From assembly GCF_030704535.1 (NCBI RefSeq), contig NC_081810.1, positions 930,501 through 994,500 on the forward strand: a stretch of 64,000 nt of DNA, written 5' to 3'. The position numbers and the translations under genes are program-made. Every line of letters begins with the position of its first letter. Within the stretch, counting starts at the first letter, position 1. This stretch comes from Vitis vinifera (lineage: Eukaryota; Streptophyta; Magnoliopsida; Vitales; Vitaceae). The notes under the pieces are model-generated. The model was given only the letters and a program-made list of their open reading frames with translations, did no database searches and was not told where the DNA came from. Positions 48,095 to 58,939 of the stretch are shown here, one piece after another.

Positions 48095-51000
48095 ATGGAA
48101 TCACTTTCCGTGAGAAATTTGATTTCTGCAACTCACAACACCTTCCCAATCCGACGCCCAGTAAACCCTTTTCGTATCAGAAGATTCCACCTCCAAATTC
48201 GCCATTTTCGCTTCGTTGTCTCCTCAAAACAATCTTATTTTCAAGGTAGCTGTGAGCTTTATTCCATGTTTGAAGTGGGTTTCTGATTGGTTGCTGAGAA
48301 AAATGTGGAAAGTAGAACAAAAACGTGAAATTTGATGTCTTTCGTTTTCTGATGCTTGACTTATGCAGACGTTGGACATAACTTTGATTGGGTTTTGGCT
48401 CTCCCTTTTTTTTTTTCTTTTTTTTCTTCAGGATTCTCAGCAGCCAAACAGAAAGCTAAGGAAATTTTAGTAAACTAATATATGGTTTAGGTTGGGTTGC
48501 TTGATACGTATGATGTTAACCCTTTCTAGTCCAAATTGGTAGTTAATTCCAAATGGGGTTTTGTTTAAAACTTCAACGATAATTTGAGTTTGTATGAGAA
48601 AATTGAGGAAATAGGGTCTGATTCTTTTGGAATTTGATAGGCTCTAATCTTACGGTATTGACCTCAATTTCAGCTGGCTTTCTGTTAATATTTGTGCTAA
48701 ATCATTGGAAGTTATGTTTTTTTCTCAGCACTTCAATCCTCACTTTTTTGGTCTTCACTCGTGCTCTTTTGCCACTTTCAATGGAAATTACTTTCCTCCT
48801 GTAATCTTGGAATCACTGGTCATAATAGGTTGTGGACAAAGTTATTCTTCATTTTGTATAAAGATTAAACAATCCCCAAAGTACTGCAACTTGCTGTAAT
48901 TAGTAATGGTAGGGGTTGTCAAACAAGTAATTTCTGGCAATGCATGCTCCAAACTGAGCATTCGAAATCATATACACAATAATTTTTAGTTTCTAACTGT
49001 TGAACTACCAATTTTCCTAAAAGCTTAAGCTTGTAGGATTTCGGCTCACAATGTATTATATCGTGCACTCTAACACCCTCCCTCACTCATACCCGCACAT
49101 GGAGAGACACACATATCCATAGGTAAACAACCACAATCAACCTCTTTTGAGCTTACTTAATAAGGCCTCTTTTGGGCTTACTTGATAAATTGGGGATATA
49201 AATATACAGTAGTGAGGTTTGAACACATGACCTCCCAACAATTGAAGCTCTAATACCATATTGAACTATCAATTTTCCTAAAAGTTTGAACTTATTGGAT
49301 TTAGGTTCACAATGTATATCATGCACTCTAACACTAACTATATATAGGCCAGTGGACAGTGTGCTATTTATGGAGTTATTTCAATTTTCAAATAATACAG
49401 GGTTTTGGTTACTTTGAGTGGAAAAAAAAGTCAACAAGAAGACATCATGTTTACATAAATGTGCAGAATGCAAGAGGCATAGGATCAACTAATTCTAGGG
49501 TTTCCATGATTCCTATTCTGTATTTGTGCACATGTTCATCAAACCATCTCCTTCAAAAGTCTATTGTTTTATCAGGTTCCATTTTGTATCAAAAATCAAC
49601 CTAGGAGGTAGGGACGTATCAAAAACAACATTTTTAGGATTCTCATTTCAAGTGATGGAGGCATCAAATAGATGACCTTTATAGAAAGGTGAATATGGTA
49701 AATGAGCACCTGAAAATTGCAGGCACCCACACACTCATAAATATATTCTCTGTGTGTGTGTGTAGAGAGAGAGAAAGAGAGAGAGATGTATGCACGATTT
49801 GGATATGCTTGTAATGAAATGTGTGGCTTATGGATCCTATTATATCTTTTGGTTCTAAAATTGCTTTCGGATCTAGAATAGCTGCTTGACAACAATTTTG
49901 TTGATTTAAAAGCCTCAATCTTCTTAATACAACAGAGAATGGTATAGATGTACACTACATGATGGTAGGCAATCGTTTATTGTAATACAGTAGCAGTTGG
50001 ATCGTATGTATGTTGTTTATCTTGTATTTACACTGGTAGCTGCTATCAAACATTTTGTTGATTTTGCATCTGCAGCTATGACACATTTTATGTATGATTG
50101 CAAGTTTTTTTTCTTCAGATTTTCAGGACTATGCCAAACCTTTGCGTCTTTTGCCAACCGCAGAAGTTCAAGACTACACTGGAGCCTCACTGGAAAAAAT
50201 TCCTTCACTTTTCAGAAAAGACGAATCTAAGTCTTTATACAAGGTCAAGATACAAACAAGTAGCATCTATGGCTCAGGCCTGGGTGACATAAATGCTGGA
50301 GTACTGCTTTGCTTAATAGACGAAAATGGTGACTCAATATTGCAAAGGATTCCTGCAAGTTCAATGAAAGATCACCCTTCAACATCGAAGGACAGCATTG
50401 TTTCTGAAACACTTCATTTCCAAAGAGGTTCAGTTGATGAGTTCGCATTTGAAGGGCCTAAACTGGGAAAAGTAGGTGCTATTTGGATCAGCCTTGAATC
50501 AGGTTAGTCTTTGCTTAAATGAAGCACTTACAATGCCATGTATGCATATCAGACCGGAATTTGTAACCCAGTACCATGGAGAGCAACATTGAGCAGAGGA
50601 ATAGTAGGAGAGGTGCTGAAATGCATTTAGAAAATTGTTCAATGCGTCTTTTAGAATCTCCTTGATTCCCTACTATTCTACAATAATAGAATTGTATGTG
50701 ATATAAACACTACACCAGGTCCTATAAATAACTTGTTTGATAAAATGGCTAGCTTCTGAAAATTTAATGGGAATGGATGCATATATGATACCTGTTTGGC
50801 CTTTGAATTCTAACGAGTTCTTTTAATTTTCTTTTATTTCTATGCTCAGGTCAGTGGAGATTGGGTGGTGTGAGCTTGACTATCATTTGTAGTTGTGAAA
50901 GTCCAACGGAAGACACCGATGAAAAAGAAAGTCAGTACTCTGGTTTCCACTACGATTTTGATGTTGAGGATATCTTGCTGGGAGAGGGAAGTGATGTTTC

Positions 51001-51547
51001 CATGGTAGAACTTAGACCTCGCCTTGTTACAGAGTTTTCTGGGCTTGATTCTTTTGCCTTGTCAAGTAGAAACATCCCCCAATCAGCTTCACTTGCAAGT
51101 CAAGGGATATCAAATGAAGAAAGCATGAGGGAGTATGCAGATTTGAAGTTCTCCTTGTTGCTATATGATACCATGCTTATCTTTGTTGGTACACAAATTG
51201 CATCCCTATCAGCTGGTGAAAAAGCTGGTTTCGCGTTCTTAACTGGTGGCGTTGGAGGCTTGCTGTATCTGCTGTTACTACAAAGGTCTGTTGATGGATT
51301 ACCATCATCAGAATTAAATCCCATTAACAGGGGAGGGATTTTTGGACAATATAAGGGTCCATTGTCGAGTGTGGCACTGGCAGTTGCATTTGTTATTTTA
51401 GCGGTGAAATACAGCTCAGGAGACATTCCCCTGGCGTTGACACCAAGAGAACTCGTGGTCGGGATGATGGGATTTCTTGTATGTAAAGTTGCAGTGTTGT
51501 TGGCAGCATTTAAACCCATGGCAATAGGCCTGAAGGAGAACAAGTGA
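48095..51547 (+). CDS. Plastid-targeted PLAT-like membrane protein of unknown function
   Basis: Three exons, 48095-48245, 50119-50502 and 50850-51547, join in phase 1 at both introns and give 410 aa. The first 50 residues are rich in Ser and Arg and nearly free of acidic residues (MESLSVRNLISATHN...), a typical chloroplast transit peptide. Residues about 65-195 resemble a PLAT/LH2-type beta-sandwich (YKVKIQTSSIYGSGLGDINA, then GKVGAIWISLESGQWRLGGV). An acidic linker follows. The C-terminus has about four hydrophobic segments (LLLYDTMLIFVGTQIASL, FAFLTGGVGGLLYLLLLQ, VALAVAFVILAVKY, LVVGMMGFLVCKVAVLLAAF). I think it belongs to a conserved plant plastid family known only by domain numbers, and no activity is assigned. 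Upstream in-frame codons exist (ATG at 48041), but 48095 starts the best transit peptide. Intron 1 is 1.87 kb and contains a TRIM. Confidence 0.8.
48998..49333 (-). mobile_element. TRIM (terminal-repeat retrotransposon in miniature) in intron 1
   Basis: A complete 336-bp miniature LTR element carries terminal repeats 48998-49075 and 49259-49333 (78 and 75 bp, about 80-85% alike), a perfect 5-bp duplication CTAAC (48993-48997 and 49334-49338), and a primer-binding site complementary to tRNA-Met at 49258-49247 (TGGTATTAGAGC on the minus strand). A polypurine tract GAGTGAGGGAGGG abuts the 3' repeat at 49076. It has no coding capacity. Repeat divergence makes it clearly older than the two copia elements. 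Confidence 0.88.
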
Positions 51548-52421
51548 TACATTTTCTTCTGTTTCCCATGTTATATGAAGGAGAGTTGGTACATATTTTG
51601 TAAAGGAAACACACTGCTGTATATATTGAAGATAACATCTATAGGTACTTTTCATAACCTTGAAAGATAACAATGTGTTGGTAAAGGCTGTAATCCGTCT
51701 CTTACATCACATCTATGTTAGCATTAACTTTACAGGTAGAATTATTTATCGACAGTTGTTATTTAAATGCTTGATATACCAGCTAAATTGAATTACTACC
51801 CTTGCTGATATGATGAAGTGTATTGAAATTAAAAGAAAGAAGAGGTTCATTTATAATAGGATTCTGCAGTTAGTTTGTATAGCAGCATGCTCAAGGTACA
51901 AAATGGGAATTTCAAATACCACTGATTCAATGATCAAGAGTGGGAGCTCCAGCTTCCTATTGCAATAGGTTTTTCATTTCCATGCTTACCATACTAGATT
52001 GACCGGTTCTTATTCATGAGAATGACTACTGATGATGATGCTATGCAGATGAATTGGTGAAGTTCTGACCAAATAATTTGGGTATTGATTGAAGATTTTG
52101 CTCATAATTTTGAATCTTGATTACTATCTCTTTTGCTACTAACTTGCTTGTTATGCTGTTAACGGCCTTGTGTCAACATGGTTTCAGACTTCATCTCTGC
52201 AAGACTAGATCTGTTCTTGTGTCTTTTTTCCTTTCCATTGAATGATCTGTATCCCAAAAGGAGATTTTGTAGTTAAACTTCAGACTGTTCCCCTTCTTGT
52301 TCCCTTATTAGGTAAATAGATTCCAATCTCTTTCATCTTTCGTAGCTTGAAAGTGTTTTAATTGTTGACTAACTCGAGATCACCTCATTGACAATGACAT
52401 CAAGATTCTTCCTTCTTTTTA

Positions 52422-52454
<33 letters not shown>

Positions 52455-52847
52455 TATTATTTTTACTTTTTGTGGCCTTTCTCCAGTATGTTGTCTGCTT
52501 CCATTTGGTAAAAACAATAAACCTTAATTTTAGAGGCCACTTGAGGACACCATGAAAGATAAACTGAAGGGTATCATTGTTTCCTAAGATGCTTGTTTGG
52601 ACTGCAGAAGAAGACAGAGTTGCAACTTCCAACAATGCTTTTTTTGGATAGATATGTAGCAGACAAATCAGCATCTTTGCAAGACCCACTGTACCTCTAT
52701 ACCAAAGTGGGTATATGTCTTCATCATATATGTATAATTTTAAGGAGGTAGTACCGATATTTAGAAACATTCGATCCTATCATAGAGTAGTGATTGGGTT
52801 GATAAAAGTCATTTGATCATTCTCTAGAGCCTGCTAAAATTTACCAG
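51548..52847. other. Spacer between the PLAT-like gene and phytoene synthase
   Basis: It contains the 3' UTR of the upstream gene and the promoter of phytoene synthase. A poly-T tract of about 29 bases lies near 52424-52452. The two genes are in the same orientation 1.3 kb apart. No other gene is seen. Confidence 0.55.
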
Positions 52848-55013
52848 ATGTCTTCAGCGTTTTCGCTTGCAGTTAAGCCTAGTGTTGCATGGAGCAATGG
52901 CAAACTCCTGTCCCGCAAATCTACAAGGAGAGCAGCTAGAGCAGAAGTTATTGTTGCTCCCAAGAAAAGAACGAGTACCCACAATGTCCCTGAATTATCA
53001 AAGCAAGGCATTCCTCATACTGATCTACATGTACGAGAAATTGTCAAGAGGCAATCTACTGACAAGTCATCCATGTTTGATGTGTGTCAAAAACCACAGT
53101 TTCATCCTATGTTTCTTGAAGAAGCTTATGAAAGGTGCAGGAACATTTGTGCAGAATATGCCAAGACCTTTTATCTAGGTACAACTTCACTTCTCTTCTT
53201 TCCATGATGCCTGATCTATTTTTCCAAACTTTCACCAAGTCTTGTATGGGTTTATGATTGATGATTCAATCCTACAGTATCAGATTCATCTACTATGTGG
53301 TTGGTGTTTCCAGAAAGTAAATTTGCCTATTGCTTCATCTGCAGTGGCTTCCAATCTTTCTCAGTTTTCTATACAGACCTCAAAACCCTGATTCTTTTCT
53401 GTCTCTCATATCTGCCTCGGCTTGAAAATGATGTTTGATTTGTTGTCATGGTGCAGGAACTCTGTTAATGACAGAGGAGCGACAGAAAGCTATATGGGCT
53501 ATATACGGTGAGGAATCACTGCTTGAACTGAAGGTTAATGAATAAGATTGAGAATCATTTAGAAGAAAATCAATGGAAACTTAATACTTCTGGGCATACT
53601 TCTATGACAAACTGAGCATGAACAAGTTATAAGTTTCTAGGATCATGGCTCAAGTTTATGAACTTTCAGGATGTTTTTACCTTTGATAGACTTACCTGTG
53701 AGCCCTATTCATGTAAATTAACGATGCCTACACATTCTCTATGTTCTCTTGGTTTTTCCTCTTGAATGATACAAGTCTTGTGTCCTTAAGGTCTGATTCC
53801 TAAGAATATACAGGCTCTTCTCTTGTAAGTGAAATGTTTTCTGCAGTTTGGTGCAGGAGGACTGATGAACTTGTGGATGGCCCCAATGCTGCCTACATGA
53901 GCTCTGCAGTTCTTGATAGATGGGAAGAGAGGCTGCACGACATCTTCAATGGACGCCCCTATGACATGCTTGATGCTGCACTAACTGATACCATTTACAA
54001 GTTCCCCCTAGATATTAAGGTACTAAAGAAGTTTTCTAGATGAACCTGATTTGCATTAAGCCATTGCTTTAATAACATACCAATTTTCCCATTACATCTA
54101 TGAAGATTGTTTCTGAGAGAATTGAGTGCAAGCTGTCCCCTTCTAACACAATTTCATTCTTCTTGAACACAGCCCTTCAGGGACATGATAGAGGGCATGA
54201 GAATGGATACCAAAAATTTTCGCTATGAAAATTTTCAAGAGCTCTACCTTTACTGCTACTATGTGGCTGGAACCGTCGGCCTAATGAGTGTCCCAGTAAT
54301 GGGAATTGCACCAGAGTCTCCGGTTTCTGCTCAATCCATCTATAATTCAGCACTCTACTTAGGCATAGGAAATCAACTAACAAACATTCTCAGAGATGTT
54401 GGAGAAGAGTAAGCATCATCTCTTTCAATGTATTCTTTACTAGCTCACAATTCCCTCATTCCATCTCTTTAACAACAGAAGTTTCTTTTCCTTCCCTCTT
54501 TCAGTTCCCTGAGAGGGAGGGTATATCTCCCCCAAGACGAGCTTGCACAGTTTGGGCTATGTGACAGGGACATTTTCTCGAGAAAAGTCAATGATGGATG
54601 GAGGGAGTTCATGAAACAGCAGATAACAAGAGCAAGATTCTACTTCAACCAGGCGGAGGAGGGAGCTTCTCAGCTAGACAAGGCTAGTCGTTGGCCGGTA
54701 TGCACTTCCCCATTTCTCCAATTCTTCATAAACTCATAAAACCAACCCTACTTACACTACCAAATTCCTAACAAGATCATTTCAAATGACACATTATGAA
54801 CTGATTTATGCTTGAAAAAATTTGCAGGTATGGTCATCATTACTACTATATCGCAAGATCTTGGATGCCATTGAAGAGAACGATTATGACAACTTGACAA
54901 AGCGGGCATACGTTGGGAGGACAAAGAAGCTTCTCACGCTGCCATTAGCATACTCTAGAGCTCAGTCAGCCACCCACCCTGGCCTTTCAGGAACCAGGTT
55001 TTTGGGCTTTTAA
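52848..55013 (+). CDS. PSY: Phytoene synthase
   Basis: Six exons join in consistent phase: 52848-53178, 53457-53507, 53847-54019, 54173-54408, 54505-54697 and 54828-55013, giving 389 aa. The enzyme condenses two geranylgeranyl diphosphates head to head into phytoene, the committed step of carotenoid synthesis in plastids. The first Asp-rich motif is [12 protein letters not shown] and the second, restored by the exon 4-5 join, is NILRDVGED, followed by [15 protein letters not shown]. These bind diphosphate through magnesium. The N-terminal 40 residues ([13 protein letters not shown]...) form a basic, Ser-rich transit peptide. The six-exon structure matches plant PSY genes. The short N-terminus and the unusual tail [15 protein letters not shown] set it apart from the main leaf and fruit forms, so it may belong to the PSY3 clade linked to roots and strigolactones. 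That placement is inference. Confidence 0.95.
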
Positions 55014-55994
55014 TCTTTGATCTGATGGTGAAAATTGCTGGCATACTGGTATCTCCCAAACTACATGAAATAAATGGTGATGATGCACGGGAGAAATTCT
55101 GAGATATTTTACCAAGTTTTTGAGAAATCTTAGCTTGATTTTGAAGAGAGCTGTGTATACCTGTTTATGTTGTACAGTTATACTACTTGGATGAAAATAT
55201 CATAATTTTGGAAATAAATTTTGATGGGATAGGAAAAAAAAATTCTGTGATAATTTTGGATGAAACCTTAATAAATGGTTTCAATTTATTTGGATAAATC
55301 ATATTTTTATTATTTAGCAAAGAAAAAAAAAACTCCCAAAGACTTTTTTAAATGAAAATAAAAAATTACTTAAAATTACATACAGTGTGAGAACTATTTT
55401 AAAAATAAAAATAATTATTTTAATATTGAAATGAAAACATTTAATTATTTCAACTTTACAATTCTAAGCACTTCCAAACGTAAGAATTAAAATCATCAAA
55501 TTTATTTTTATTCAAAGAAAAATAAAAATAGAAAGAAAATATTCATTTTCGTTCCTCCTTCCTCATTCTCATGTACTAAACATGACCTTAAAGTAGATAG
55601 AGAAGAGGGACACGAATTGAGATCAACCATGGATTATTGGTCTCATATGGTGAATTGCACCGATTACAGTATTATATTTAATAATTAATAATTGCTTCTC
55701 TGGATTGGCCCATAAGCCTGATACGACTATTGGACAAGCAACAAAGTATCACTTTTTATTAAATTTTTTGAATCGATGTTGGGGGTGAAGAGGGTATTTC
55801 ATATCATTTTATCATATTAGATTCACTTAATTGCAGACCGGCCAACCCCATGAATATCTTTTATAAATTCATGATAATTCTATTACATATACATGGAATT
55901 TTTAAAGTAAAAATGCTACCATACATAAGAAAAAAGGAAAAAAAAACCAAAATAACCCATCAAATTTATTCTACATATTCTGTAGATGGGTCTC
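55014..55994. other. Spacer after phytoene synthase
   Basis: An ATGAAATAAATGG with a possible poly(A) signal lies at about 55061-55073. The rest is AT-rich. The convergent small membrane-protein gene ends at 55995. Confidence 0.5.
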
Positions 55995-56457
55995 TTAATG
56001 GTTTAAATAGGTTTCTTCCCGATCCATGAGCATGCCAAAGTCATAAAATGGTCTATGCAGGTCCAACGCCACCTTTACTAAGAAGATCACCCAGACAAAA
56101 AGGAACAGCCAGCCTACTCGTGGAGTCAGGATCAAAAACATTGAAGTTACAGCAAGGGCTCCACTCAAGAACTTAATGTTGTCCAAACTAGCGAGATGAG
56201 CATTGATTTCAATGTTGAACCTTTCCTGAATGGTAACTGTCATATAATATACGAATACCGCGAAGATCATGATTCGCATCGCTATATGCTCTCGCGTGAA
56301 TGGAGAATCATTCTTCCAATCATACTTGGCAGCAACAAGTGTCACCATAAATTTGAGCAGATCCAAGAAACTGTGATGACAACGATTTATCACATGAAAA
56401 GAAAACACAATAGAACAATAGACAATAGAGATTAGACTGTACTCACCTGTCCGTCAT
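55995..56457 (-). CDS. Small four-helix membrane protein, unknown function, with an 11-nt first coding exon
   Basis: The best model has exon 1 at 56457-56447 (ATGACGGACAG, donor GTGAGT) and exon 2 at 56370-55995 (acceptor CACAG), joined in phase 2 to give 128 aa beginning MTDSFLDLLKFMV. Four hydrophobic stretches can be seen: LDLLKFMVTLVAA, IAMRIMIFAVFVYYMTVTI, FLSGALAVTSMFLIL and GWLFLFVWVIFLVKVAL. A charged C-terminus follows (DREETYLNH). I do not recognise the family. A longer single-exon reading from 56408 would start inside the intron (MFSFHVINRCHHS) and lacks support from the splice signals. It could be a real small gene or the remaining 3' part of a larger one. The upstream flank holds a local duplication and then an LTR fragment. 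Confidence 0.55.
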
Positions 56458-56547
56458 ATCAGATGAGGAGGATAACAGTATTTCAGACAGAAAAGGCGAA
56501 GGCAACAGCTCACAGCGAGGATAACAGTAGGAGAGCACAGTATAAGC

Positions 56548-56662
56548 TCAGTACGTAGGGCGAGAGATAGGGCGATGCTCCAGGAGGGATAACACCGCAG
56601 GAGAGATGGCGCCGCCACTCAGTACGTAGGGCGAGAGATAGGGCGATGCTCCAGGAGGGATT
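56548..56662. repeat. Direct duplication upstream of the small membrane-protein gene
   Basis: A 43-bp stretch (CAGTACGTAGGGCGAGAGAT and the next 23 bases) occurs twice, about 66 bp apart, at about 56551 and 56617. Confidence 0.8.
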
Positions 56663-56789
56663 AGACCGCTATAAGTTTGCAATGACAAAAATAATGCATT
56701 GCCACTGATTTGACGTTCAACTGTTTTTTCGCGGACTGCGGAGTAGTGTTGTTCATTGGCCTGCATTTTCTAAAGCTTATTTGGGCTGT

Positions 56790-58490
56790 GGCACGTGTTG
56801 CCTCCTGATTGGCTGATGGAGAATCAATTGGTAGAGGATGTAATGGGGAATAGACACTTTTCAAGGGATATTCTGGGAAACCTGCAGACCGTTAGAGAGG
56901 GAGGTGATTTTGTTGCTGATTTTTCAGACAGAGGAGGAAGAGGAAGCTTTACAGAGGAAAACGGGGAGGGGGTGTGAGATTTTTTGAGGGTATTCTGTAG
57001 CTTGAGAGAGACTAGAGAGAGGAGCTCAGGAGAAATTACAGAGAAAAGCCATAGAGGGAGAAGAAAGGAAAGGTATGACTACCATGGATCTTTGGTTTTT
57101 CTTTATCGGTATATAGTCTCATTCCCTTTTCTCAATAGTATCAGTGGATTGCTTGATTATATGTTCAGTTTCATGGTTCATGTTTGAGCTATGGGTTTAT
57201 TGTTGTTATCTCCTTCACTTCTTTGGGTTGCTTTGAGAGCAACACAGCTCTGTTTTAGCTTCACCATGCATCATGTAGGAGTCTTGTTTTGTTTTCATTT
57301 CTATGAGGTGCACTCTAGTTCACTCACCTATAGCTAAACCTGTTGATCAAAACACAAAGCATGGCTTGGGTTGCTTTATTTTGCTTTGTTAGTTTGTGCT
57401 CTGTTTTGTTTCGCCATTCCCCTGTTCTTGGTATCTTGCTTTGTTACATATCAGTTTGCACCTCCCTAACTGAGGAAGCCGGACACCGCAGACATAAAAT
57501 ATTGGCTTGAGGGTGAAAAGGGTTGTAGCGGCTCTTTGGGTTGTGAGAATGCTCAAAATGGGTTGTGGGTATTGCTGCCAGAAAATCTCCGTTTGTGGGT
57601 GTTGAAGGTTATTGAAGTTTTTTTGGTGTGGTGAAGGGTGTTTTGATCCTGAAGAATGAGTCTCTCTGCATCGGGTTTTGCTCACCAGACAGAGGAAGGG
57701 TGATGAGTTTCTGTCTATAGACAATGCCTTTGACAAGTGTGCAGTGGGTCAGTTGAAGGAGATTGAGAGGAAGTGGTTCGTTTCCACAACCAAGGAGAGT
57801 CTGAAACTTGATAAGAGCGAAGATGGAGCGCTCTCAAAGCACCTGACAGGTTCCAAGGTAACAATGGCAAAATGATGGAACAGAACACACACACAGAGCA
57901 AGCACCTCAGAGAGAACAGAGAAAATGCATGGAAGCATATCAGGCACGACCCAAACTGAGGCCATTGATTGAAGTGAAATGGAGGTTATCAGACCATTGC
58001 CTTGGTATCCTAAGAGTTCTGTTTGGCAATCAAGTTACTCATGTATGCAGCTGAGAAAGACCCAAACCCTTGAGAGGTTTTATGAGTTTTTAAAACAAGC
58101 AAAATGAAATCAGGAACATCACAAGGCAGAAAGCTGTCAGCATGATCCCTCCCCTCTTCTTGGATGAATCTCCAATTTATTTTGTACTTGATATGTGTGC
58201 AGCGTCATGTTCAAATACATCCCAGTTGTTTGAGATTTGTACACCAATCAATCAAACCAGGAACATTACCAGGCAGAAGGGTTGTGGCAAATGATGTCGA
58301 TGTCCAAGGATGCAATCTCCTTATTCACCAGACCAAAAGGATGTGTACTGCCAGCTTGCCTGCAACAAATCATGAAATTCCCCACCTATGCATGGCCATG
58401 CACGGCCACACAAATCTTCGTAAACCCTTCCACCTAAAATCAATTCCATCAAACCTGAATCTCAGGTCAAACCACTCCCGCCTGAGACGT
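56790..58490 (+). mobile_element. Truncated fragment 4 of the TGTAGACCCC element family
   Basis: The stretch about 56980-57080 (GAGGGTATTCTGTAGCTTGA, then GAGAGAGGAGCTCAGGAG, then AAAGGTATGAC) aligns with about 26480-26675 of element 2, and an Hsp90 piece follows downstream as in element 2. Neither the TGTAGACCCC start nor the GGTCCACA end is present, so it is a fragment with approximate limits. No duplication was found. Confidence 0.55.
57685..57835 (+). pseudogene. Captured Hsp90 fragment (middle/C-terminal boundary)
   Basis: The plus strand reads DEFLSIDNAFDKCAVGQLKE, then VSTTKESLKLDKSEDG, matching the plant Hsp90 stretch around D-A-I-D-E-Y-A-V-G-Q-L-K-E and S-A-T-K-E-G-L-K-L-D-E-S-E-D. 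It is a different part of Hsp90 from the piece in element 2 and in the same orientation relative to the element. No start, stop context or neighbouring Hsp90 sequence supports a gene. Confidence 0.75.
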
Positions 58491-58499
58491 CATGGCCAG

Positions 58500-58869
58500 G
58501 AAGTGAATTAATTCTTACTAATAATATGTAAATGAGAGTTCAAATTAAAATAATGATTTAATAAATAAATAAAAAATGGGGAAAAAAATAGACAAAGGAG
58601 TCATAAATTTTAATTAAGAAATTTCATTTTGAGAAAAAAAAAATAGGTTTTTTAAATTTTAACTTTATTTTATTTTTATTTTATGATGATTAATGTGAGT
58701 CTCCCTTGGATTCTAACATCCCCTGCTCAACTTTTCATCCTTTATTTATGAAGTATTTGGTAATAATTTAAGTTGACTTTAAATTAAATCATTGAATTAA
58801 AACTTATTACTTAATTTTTATTTTAAGTATTAAGGTTGTTTGATAAATTTTATTTTAAATCATCCAATT

Positions 58870-58939
<70 letters not shown>

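Noticed and set aside
56195-56435. Plus-strand 79-codon frame overlapping the small membrane-protein gene
   Set aside because: It is antisense to a better-supported spliced frame and has no homology I can see.
57389-58511. Several 60-115 codon frames in fragment 4
   Set aside because: They are scattered in an LTR fragment; only the Hsp90-like stretch is recognisable.
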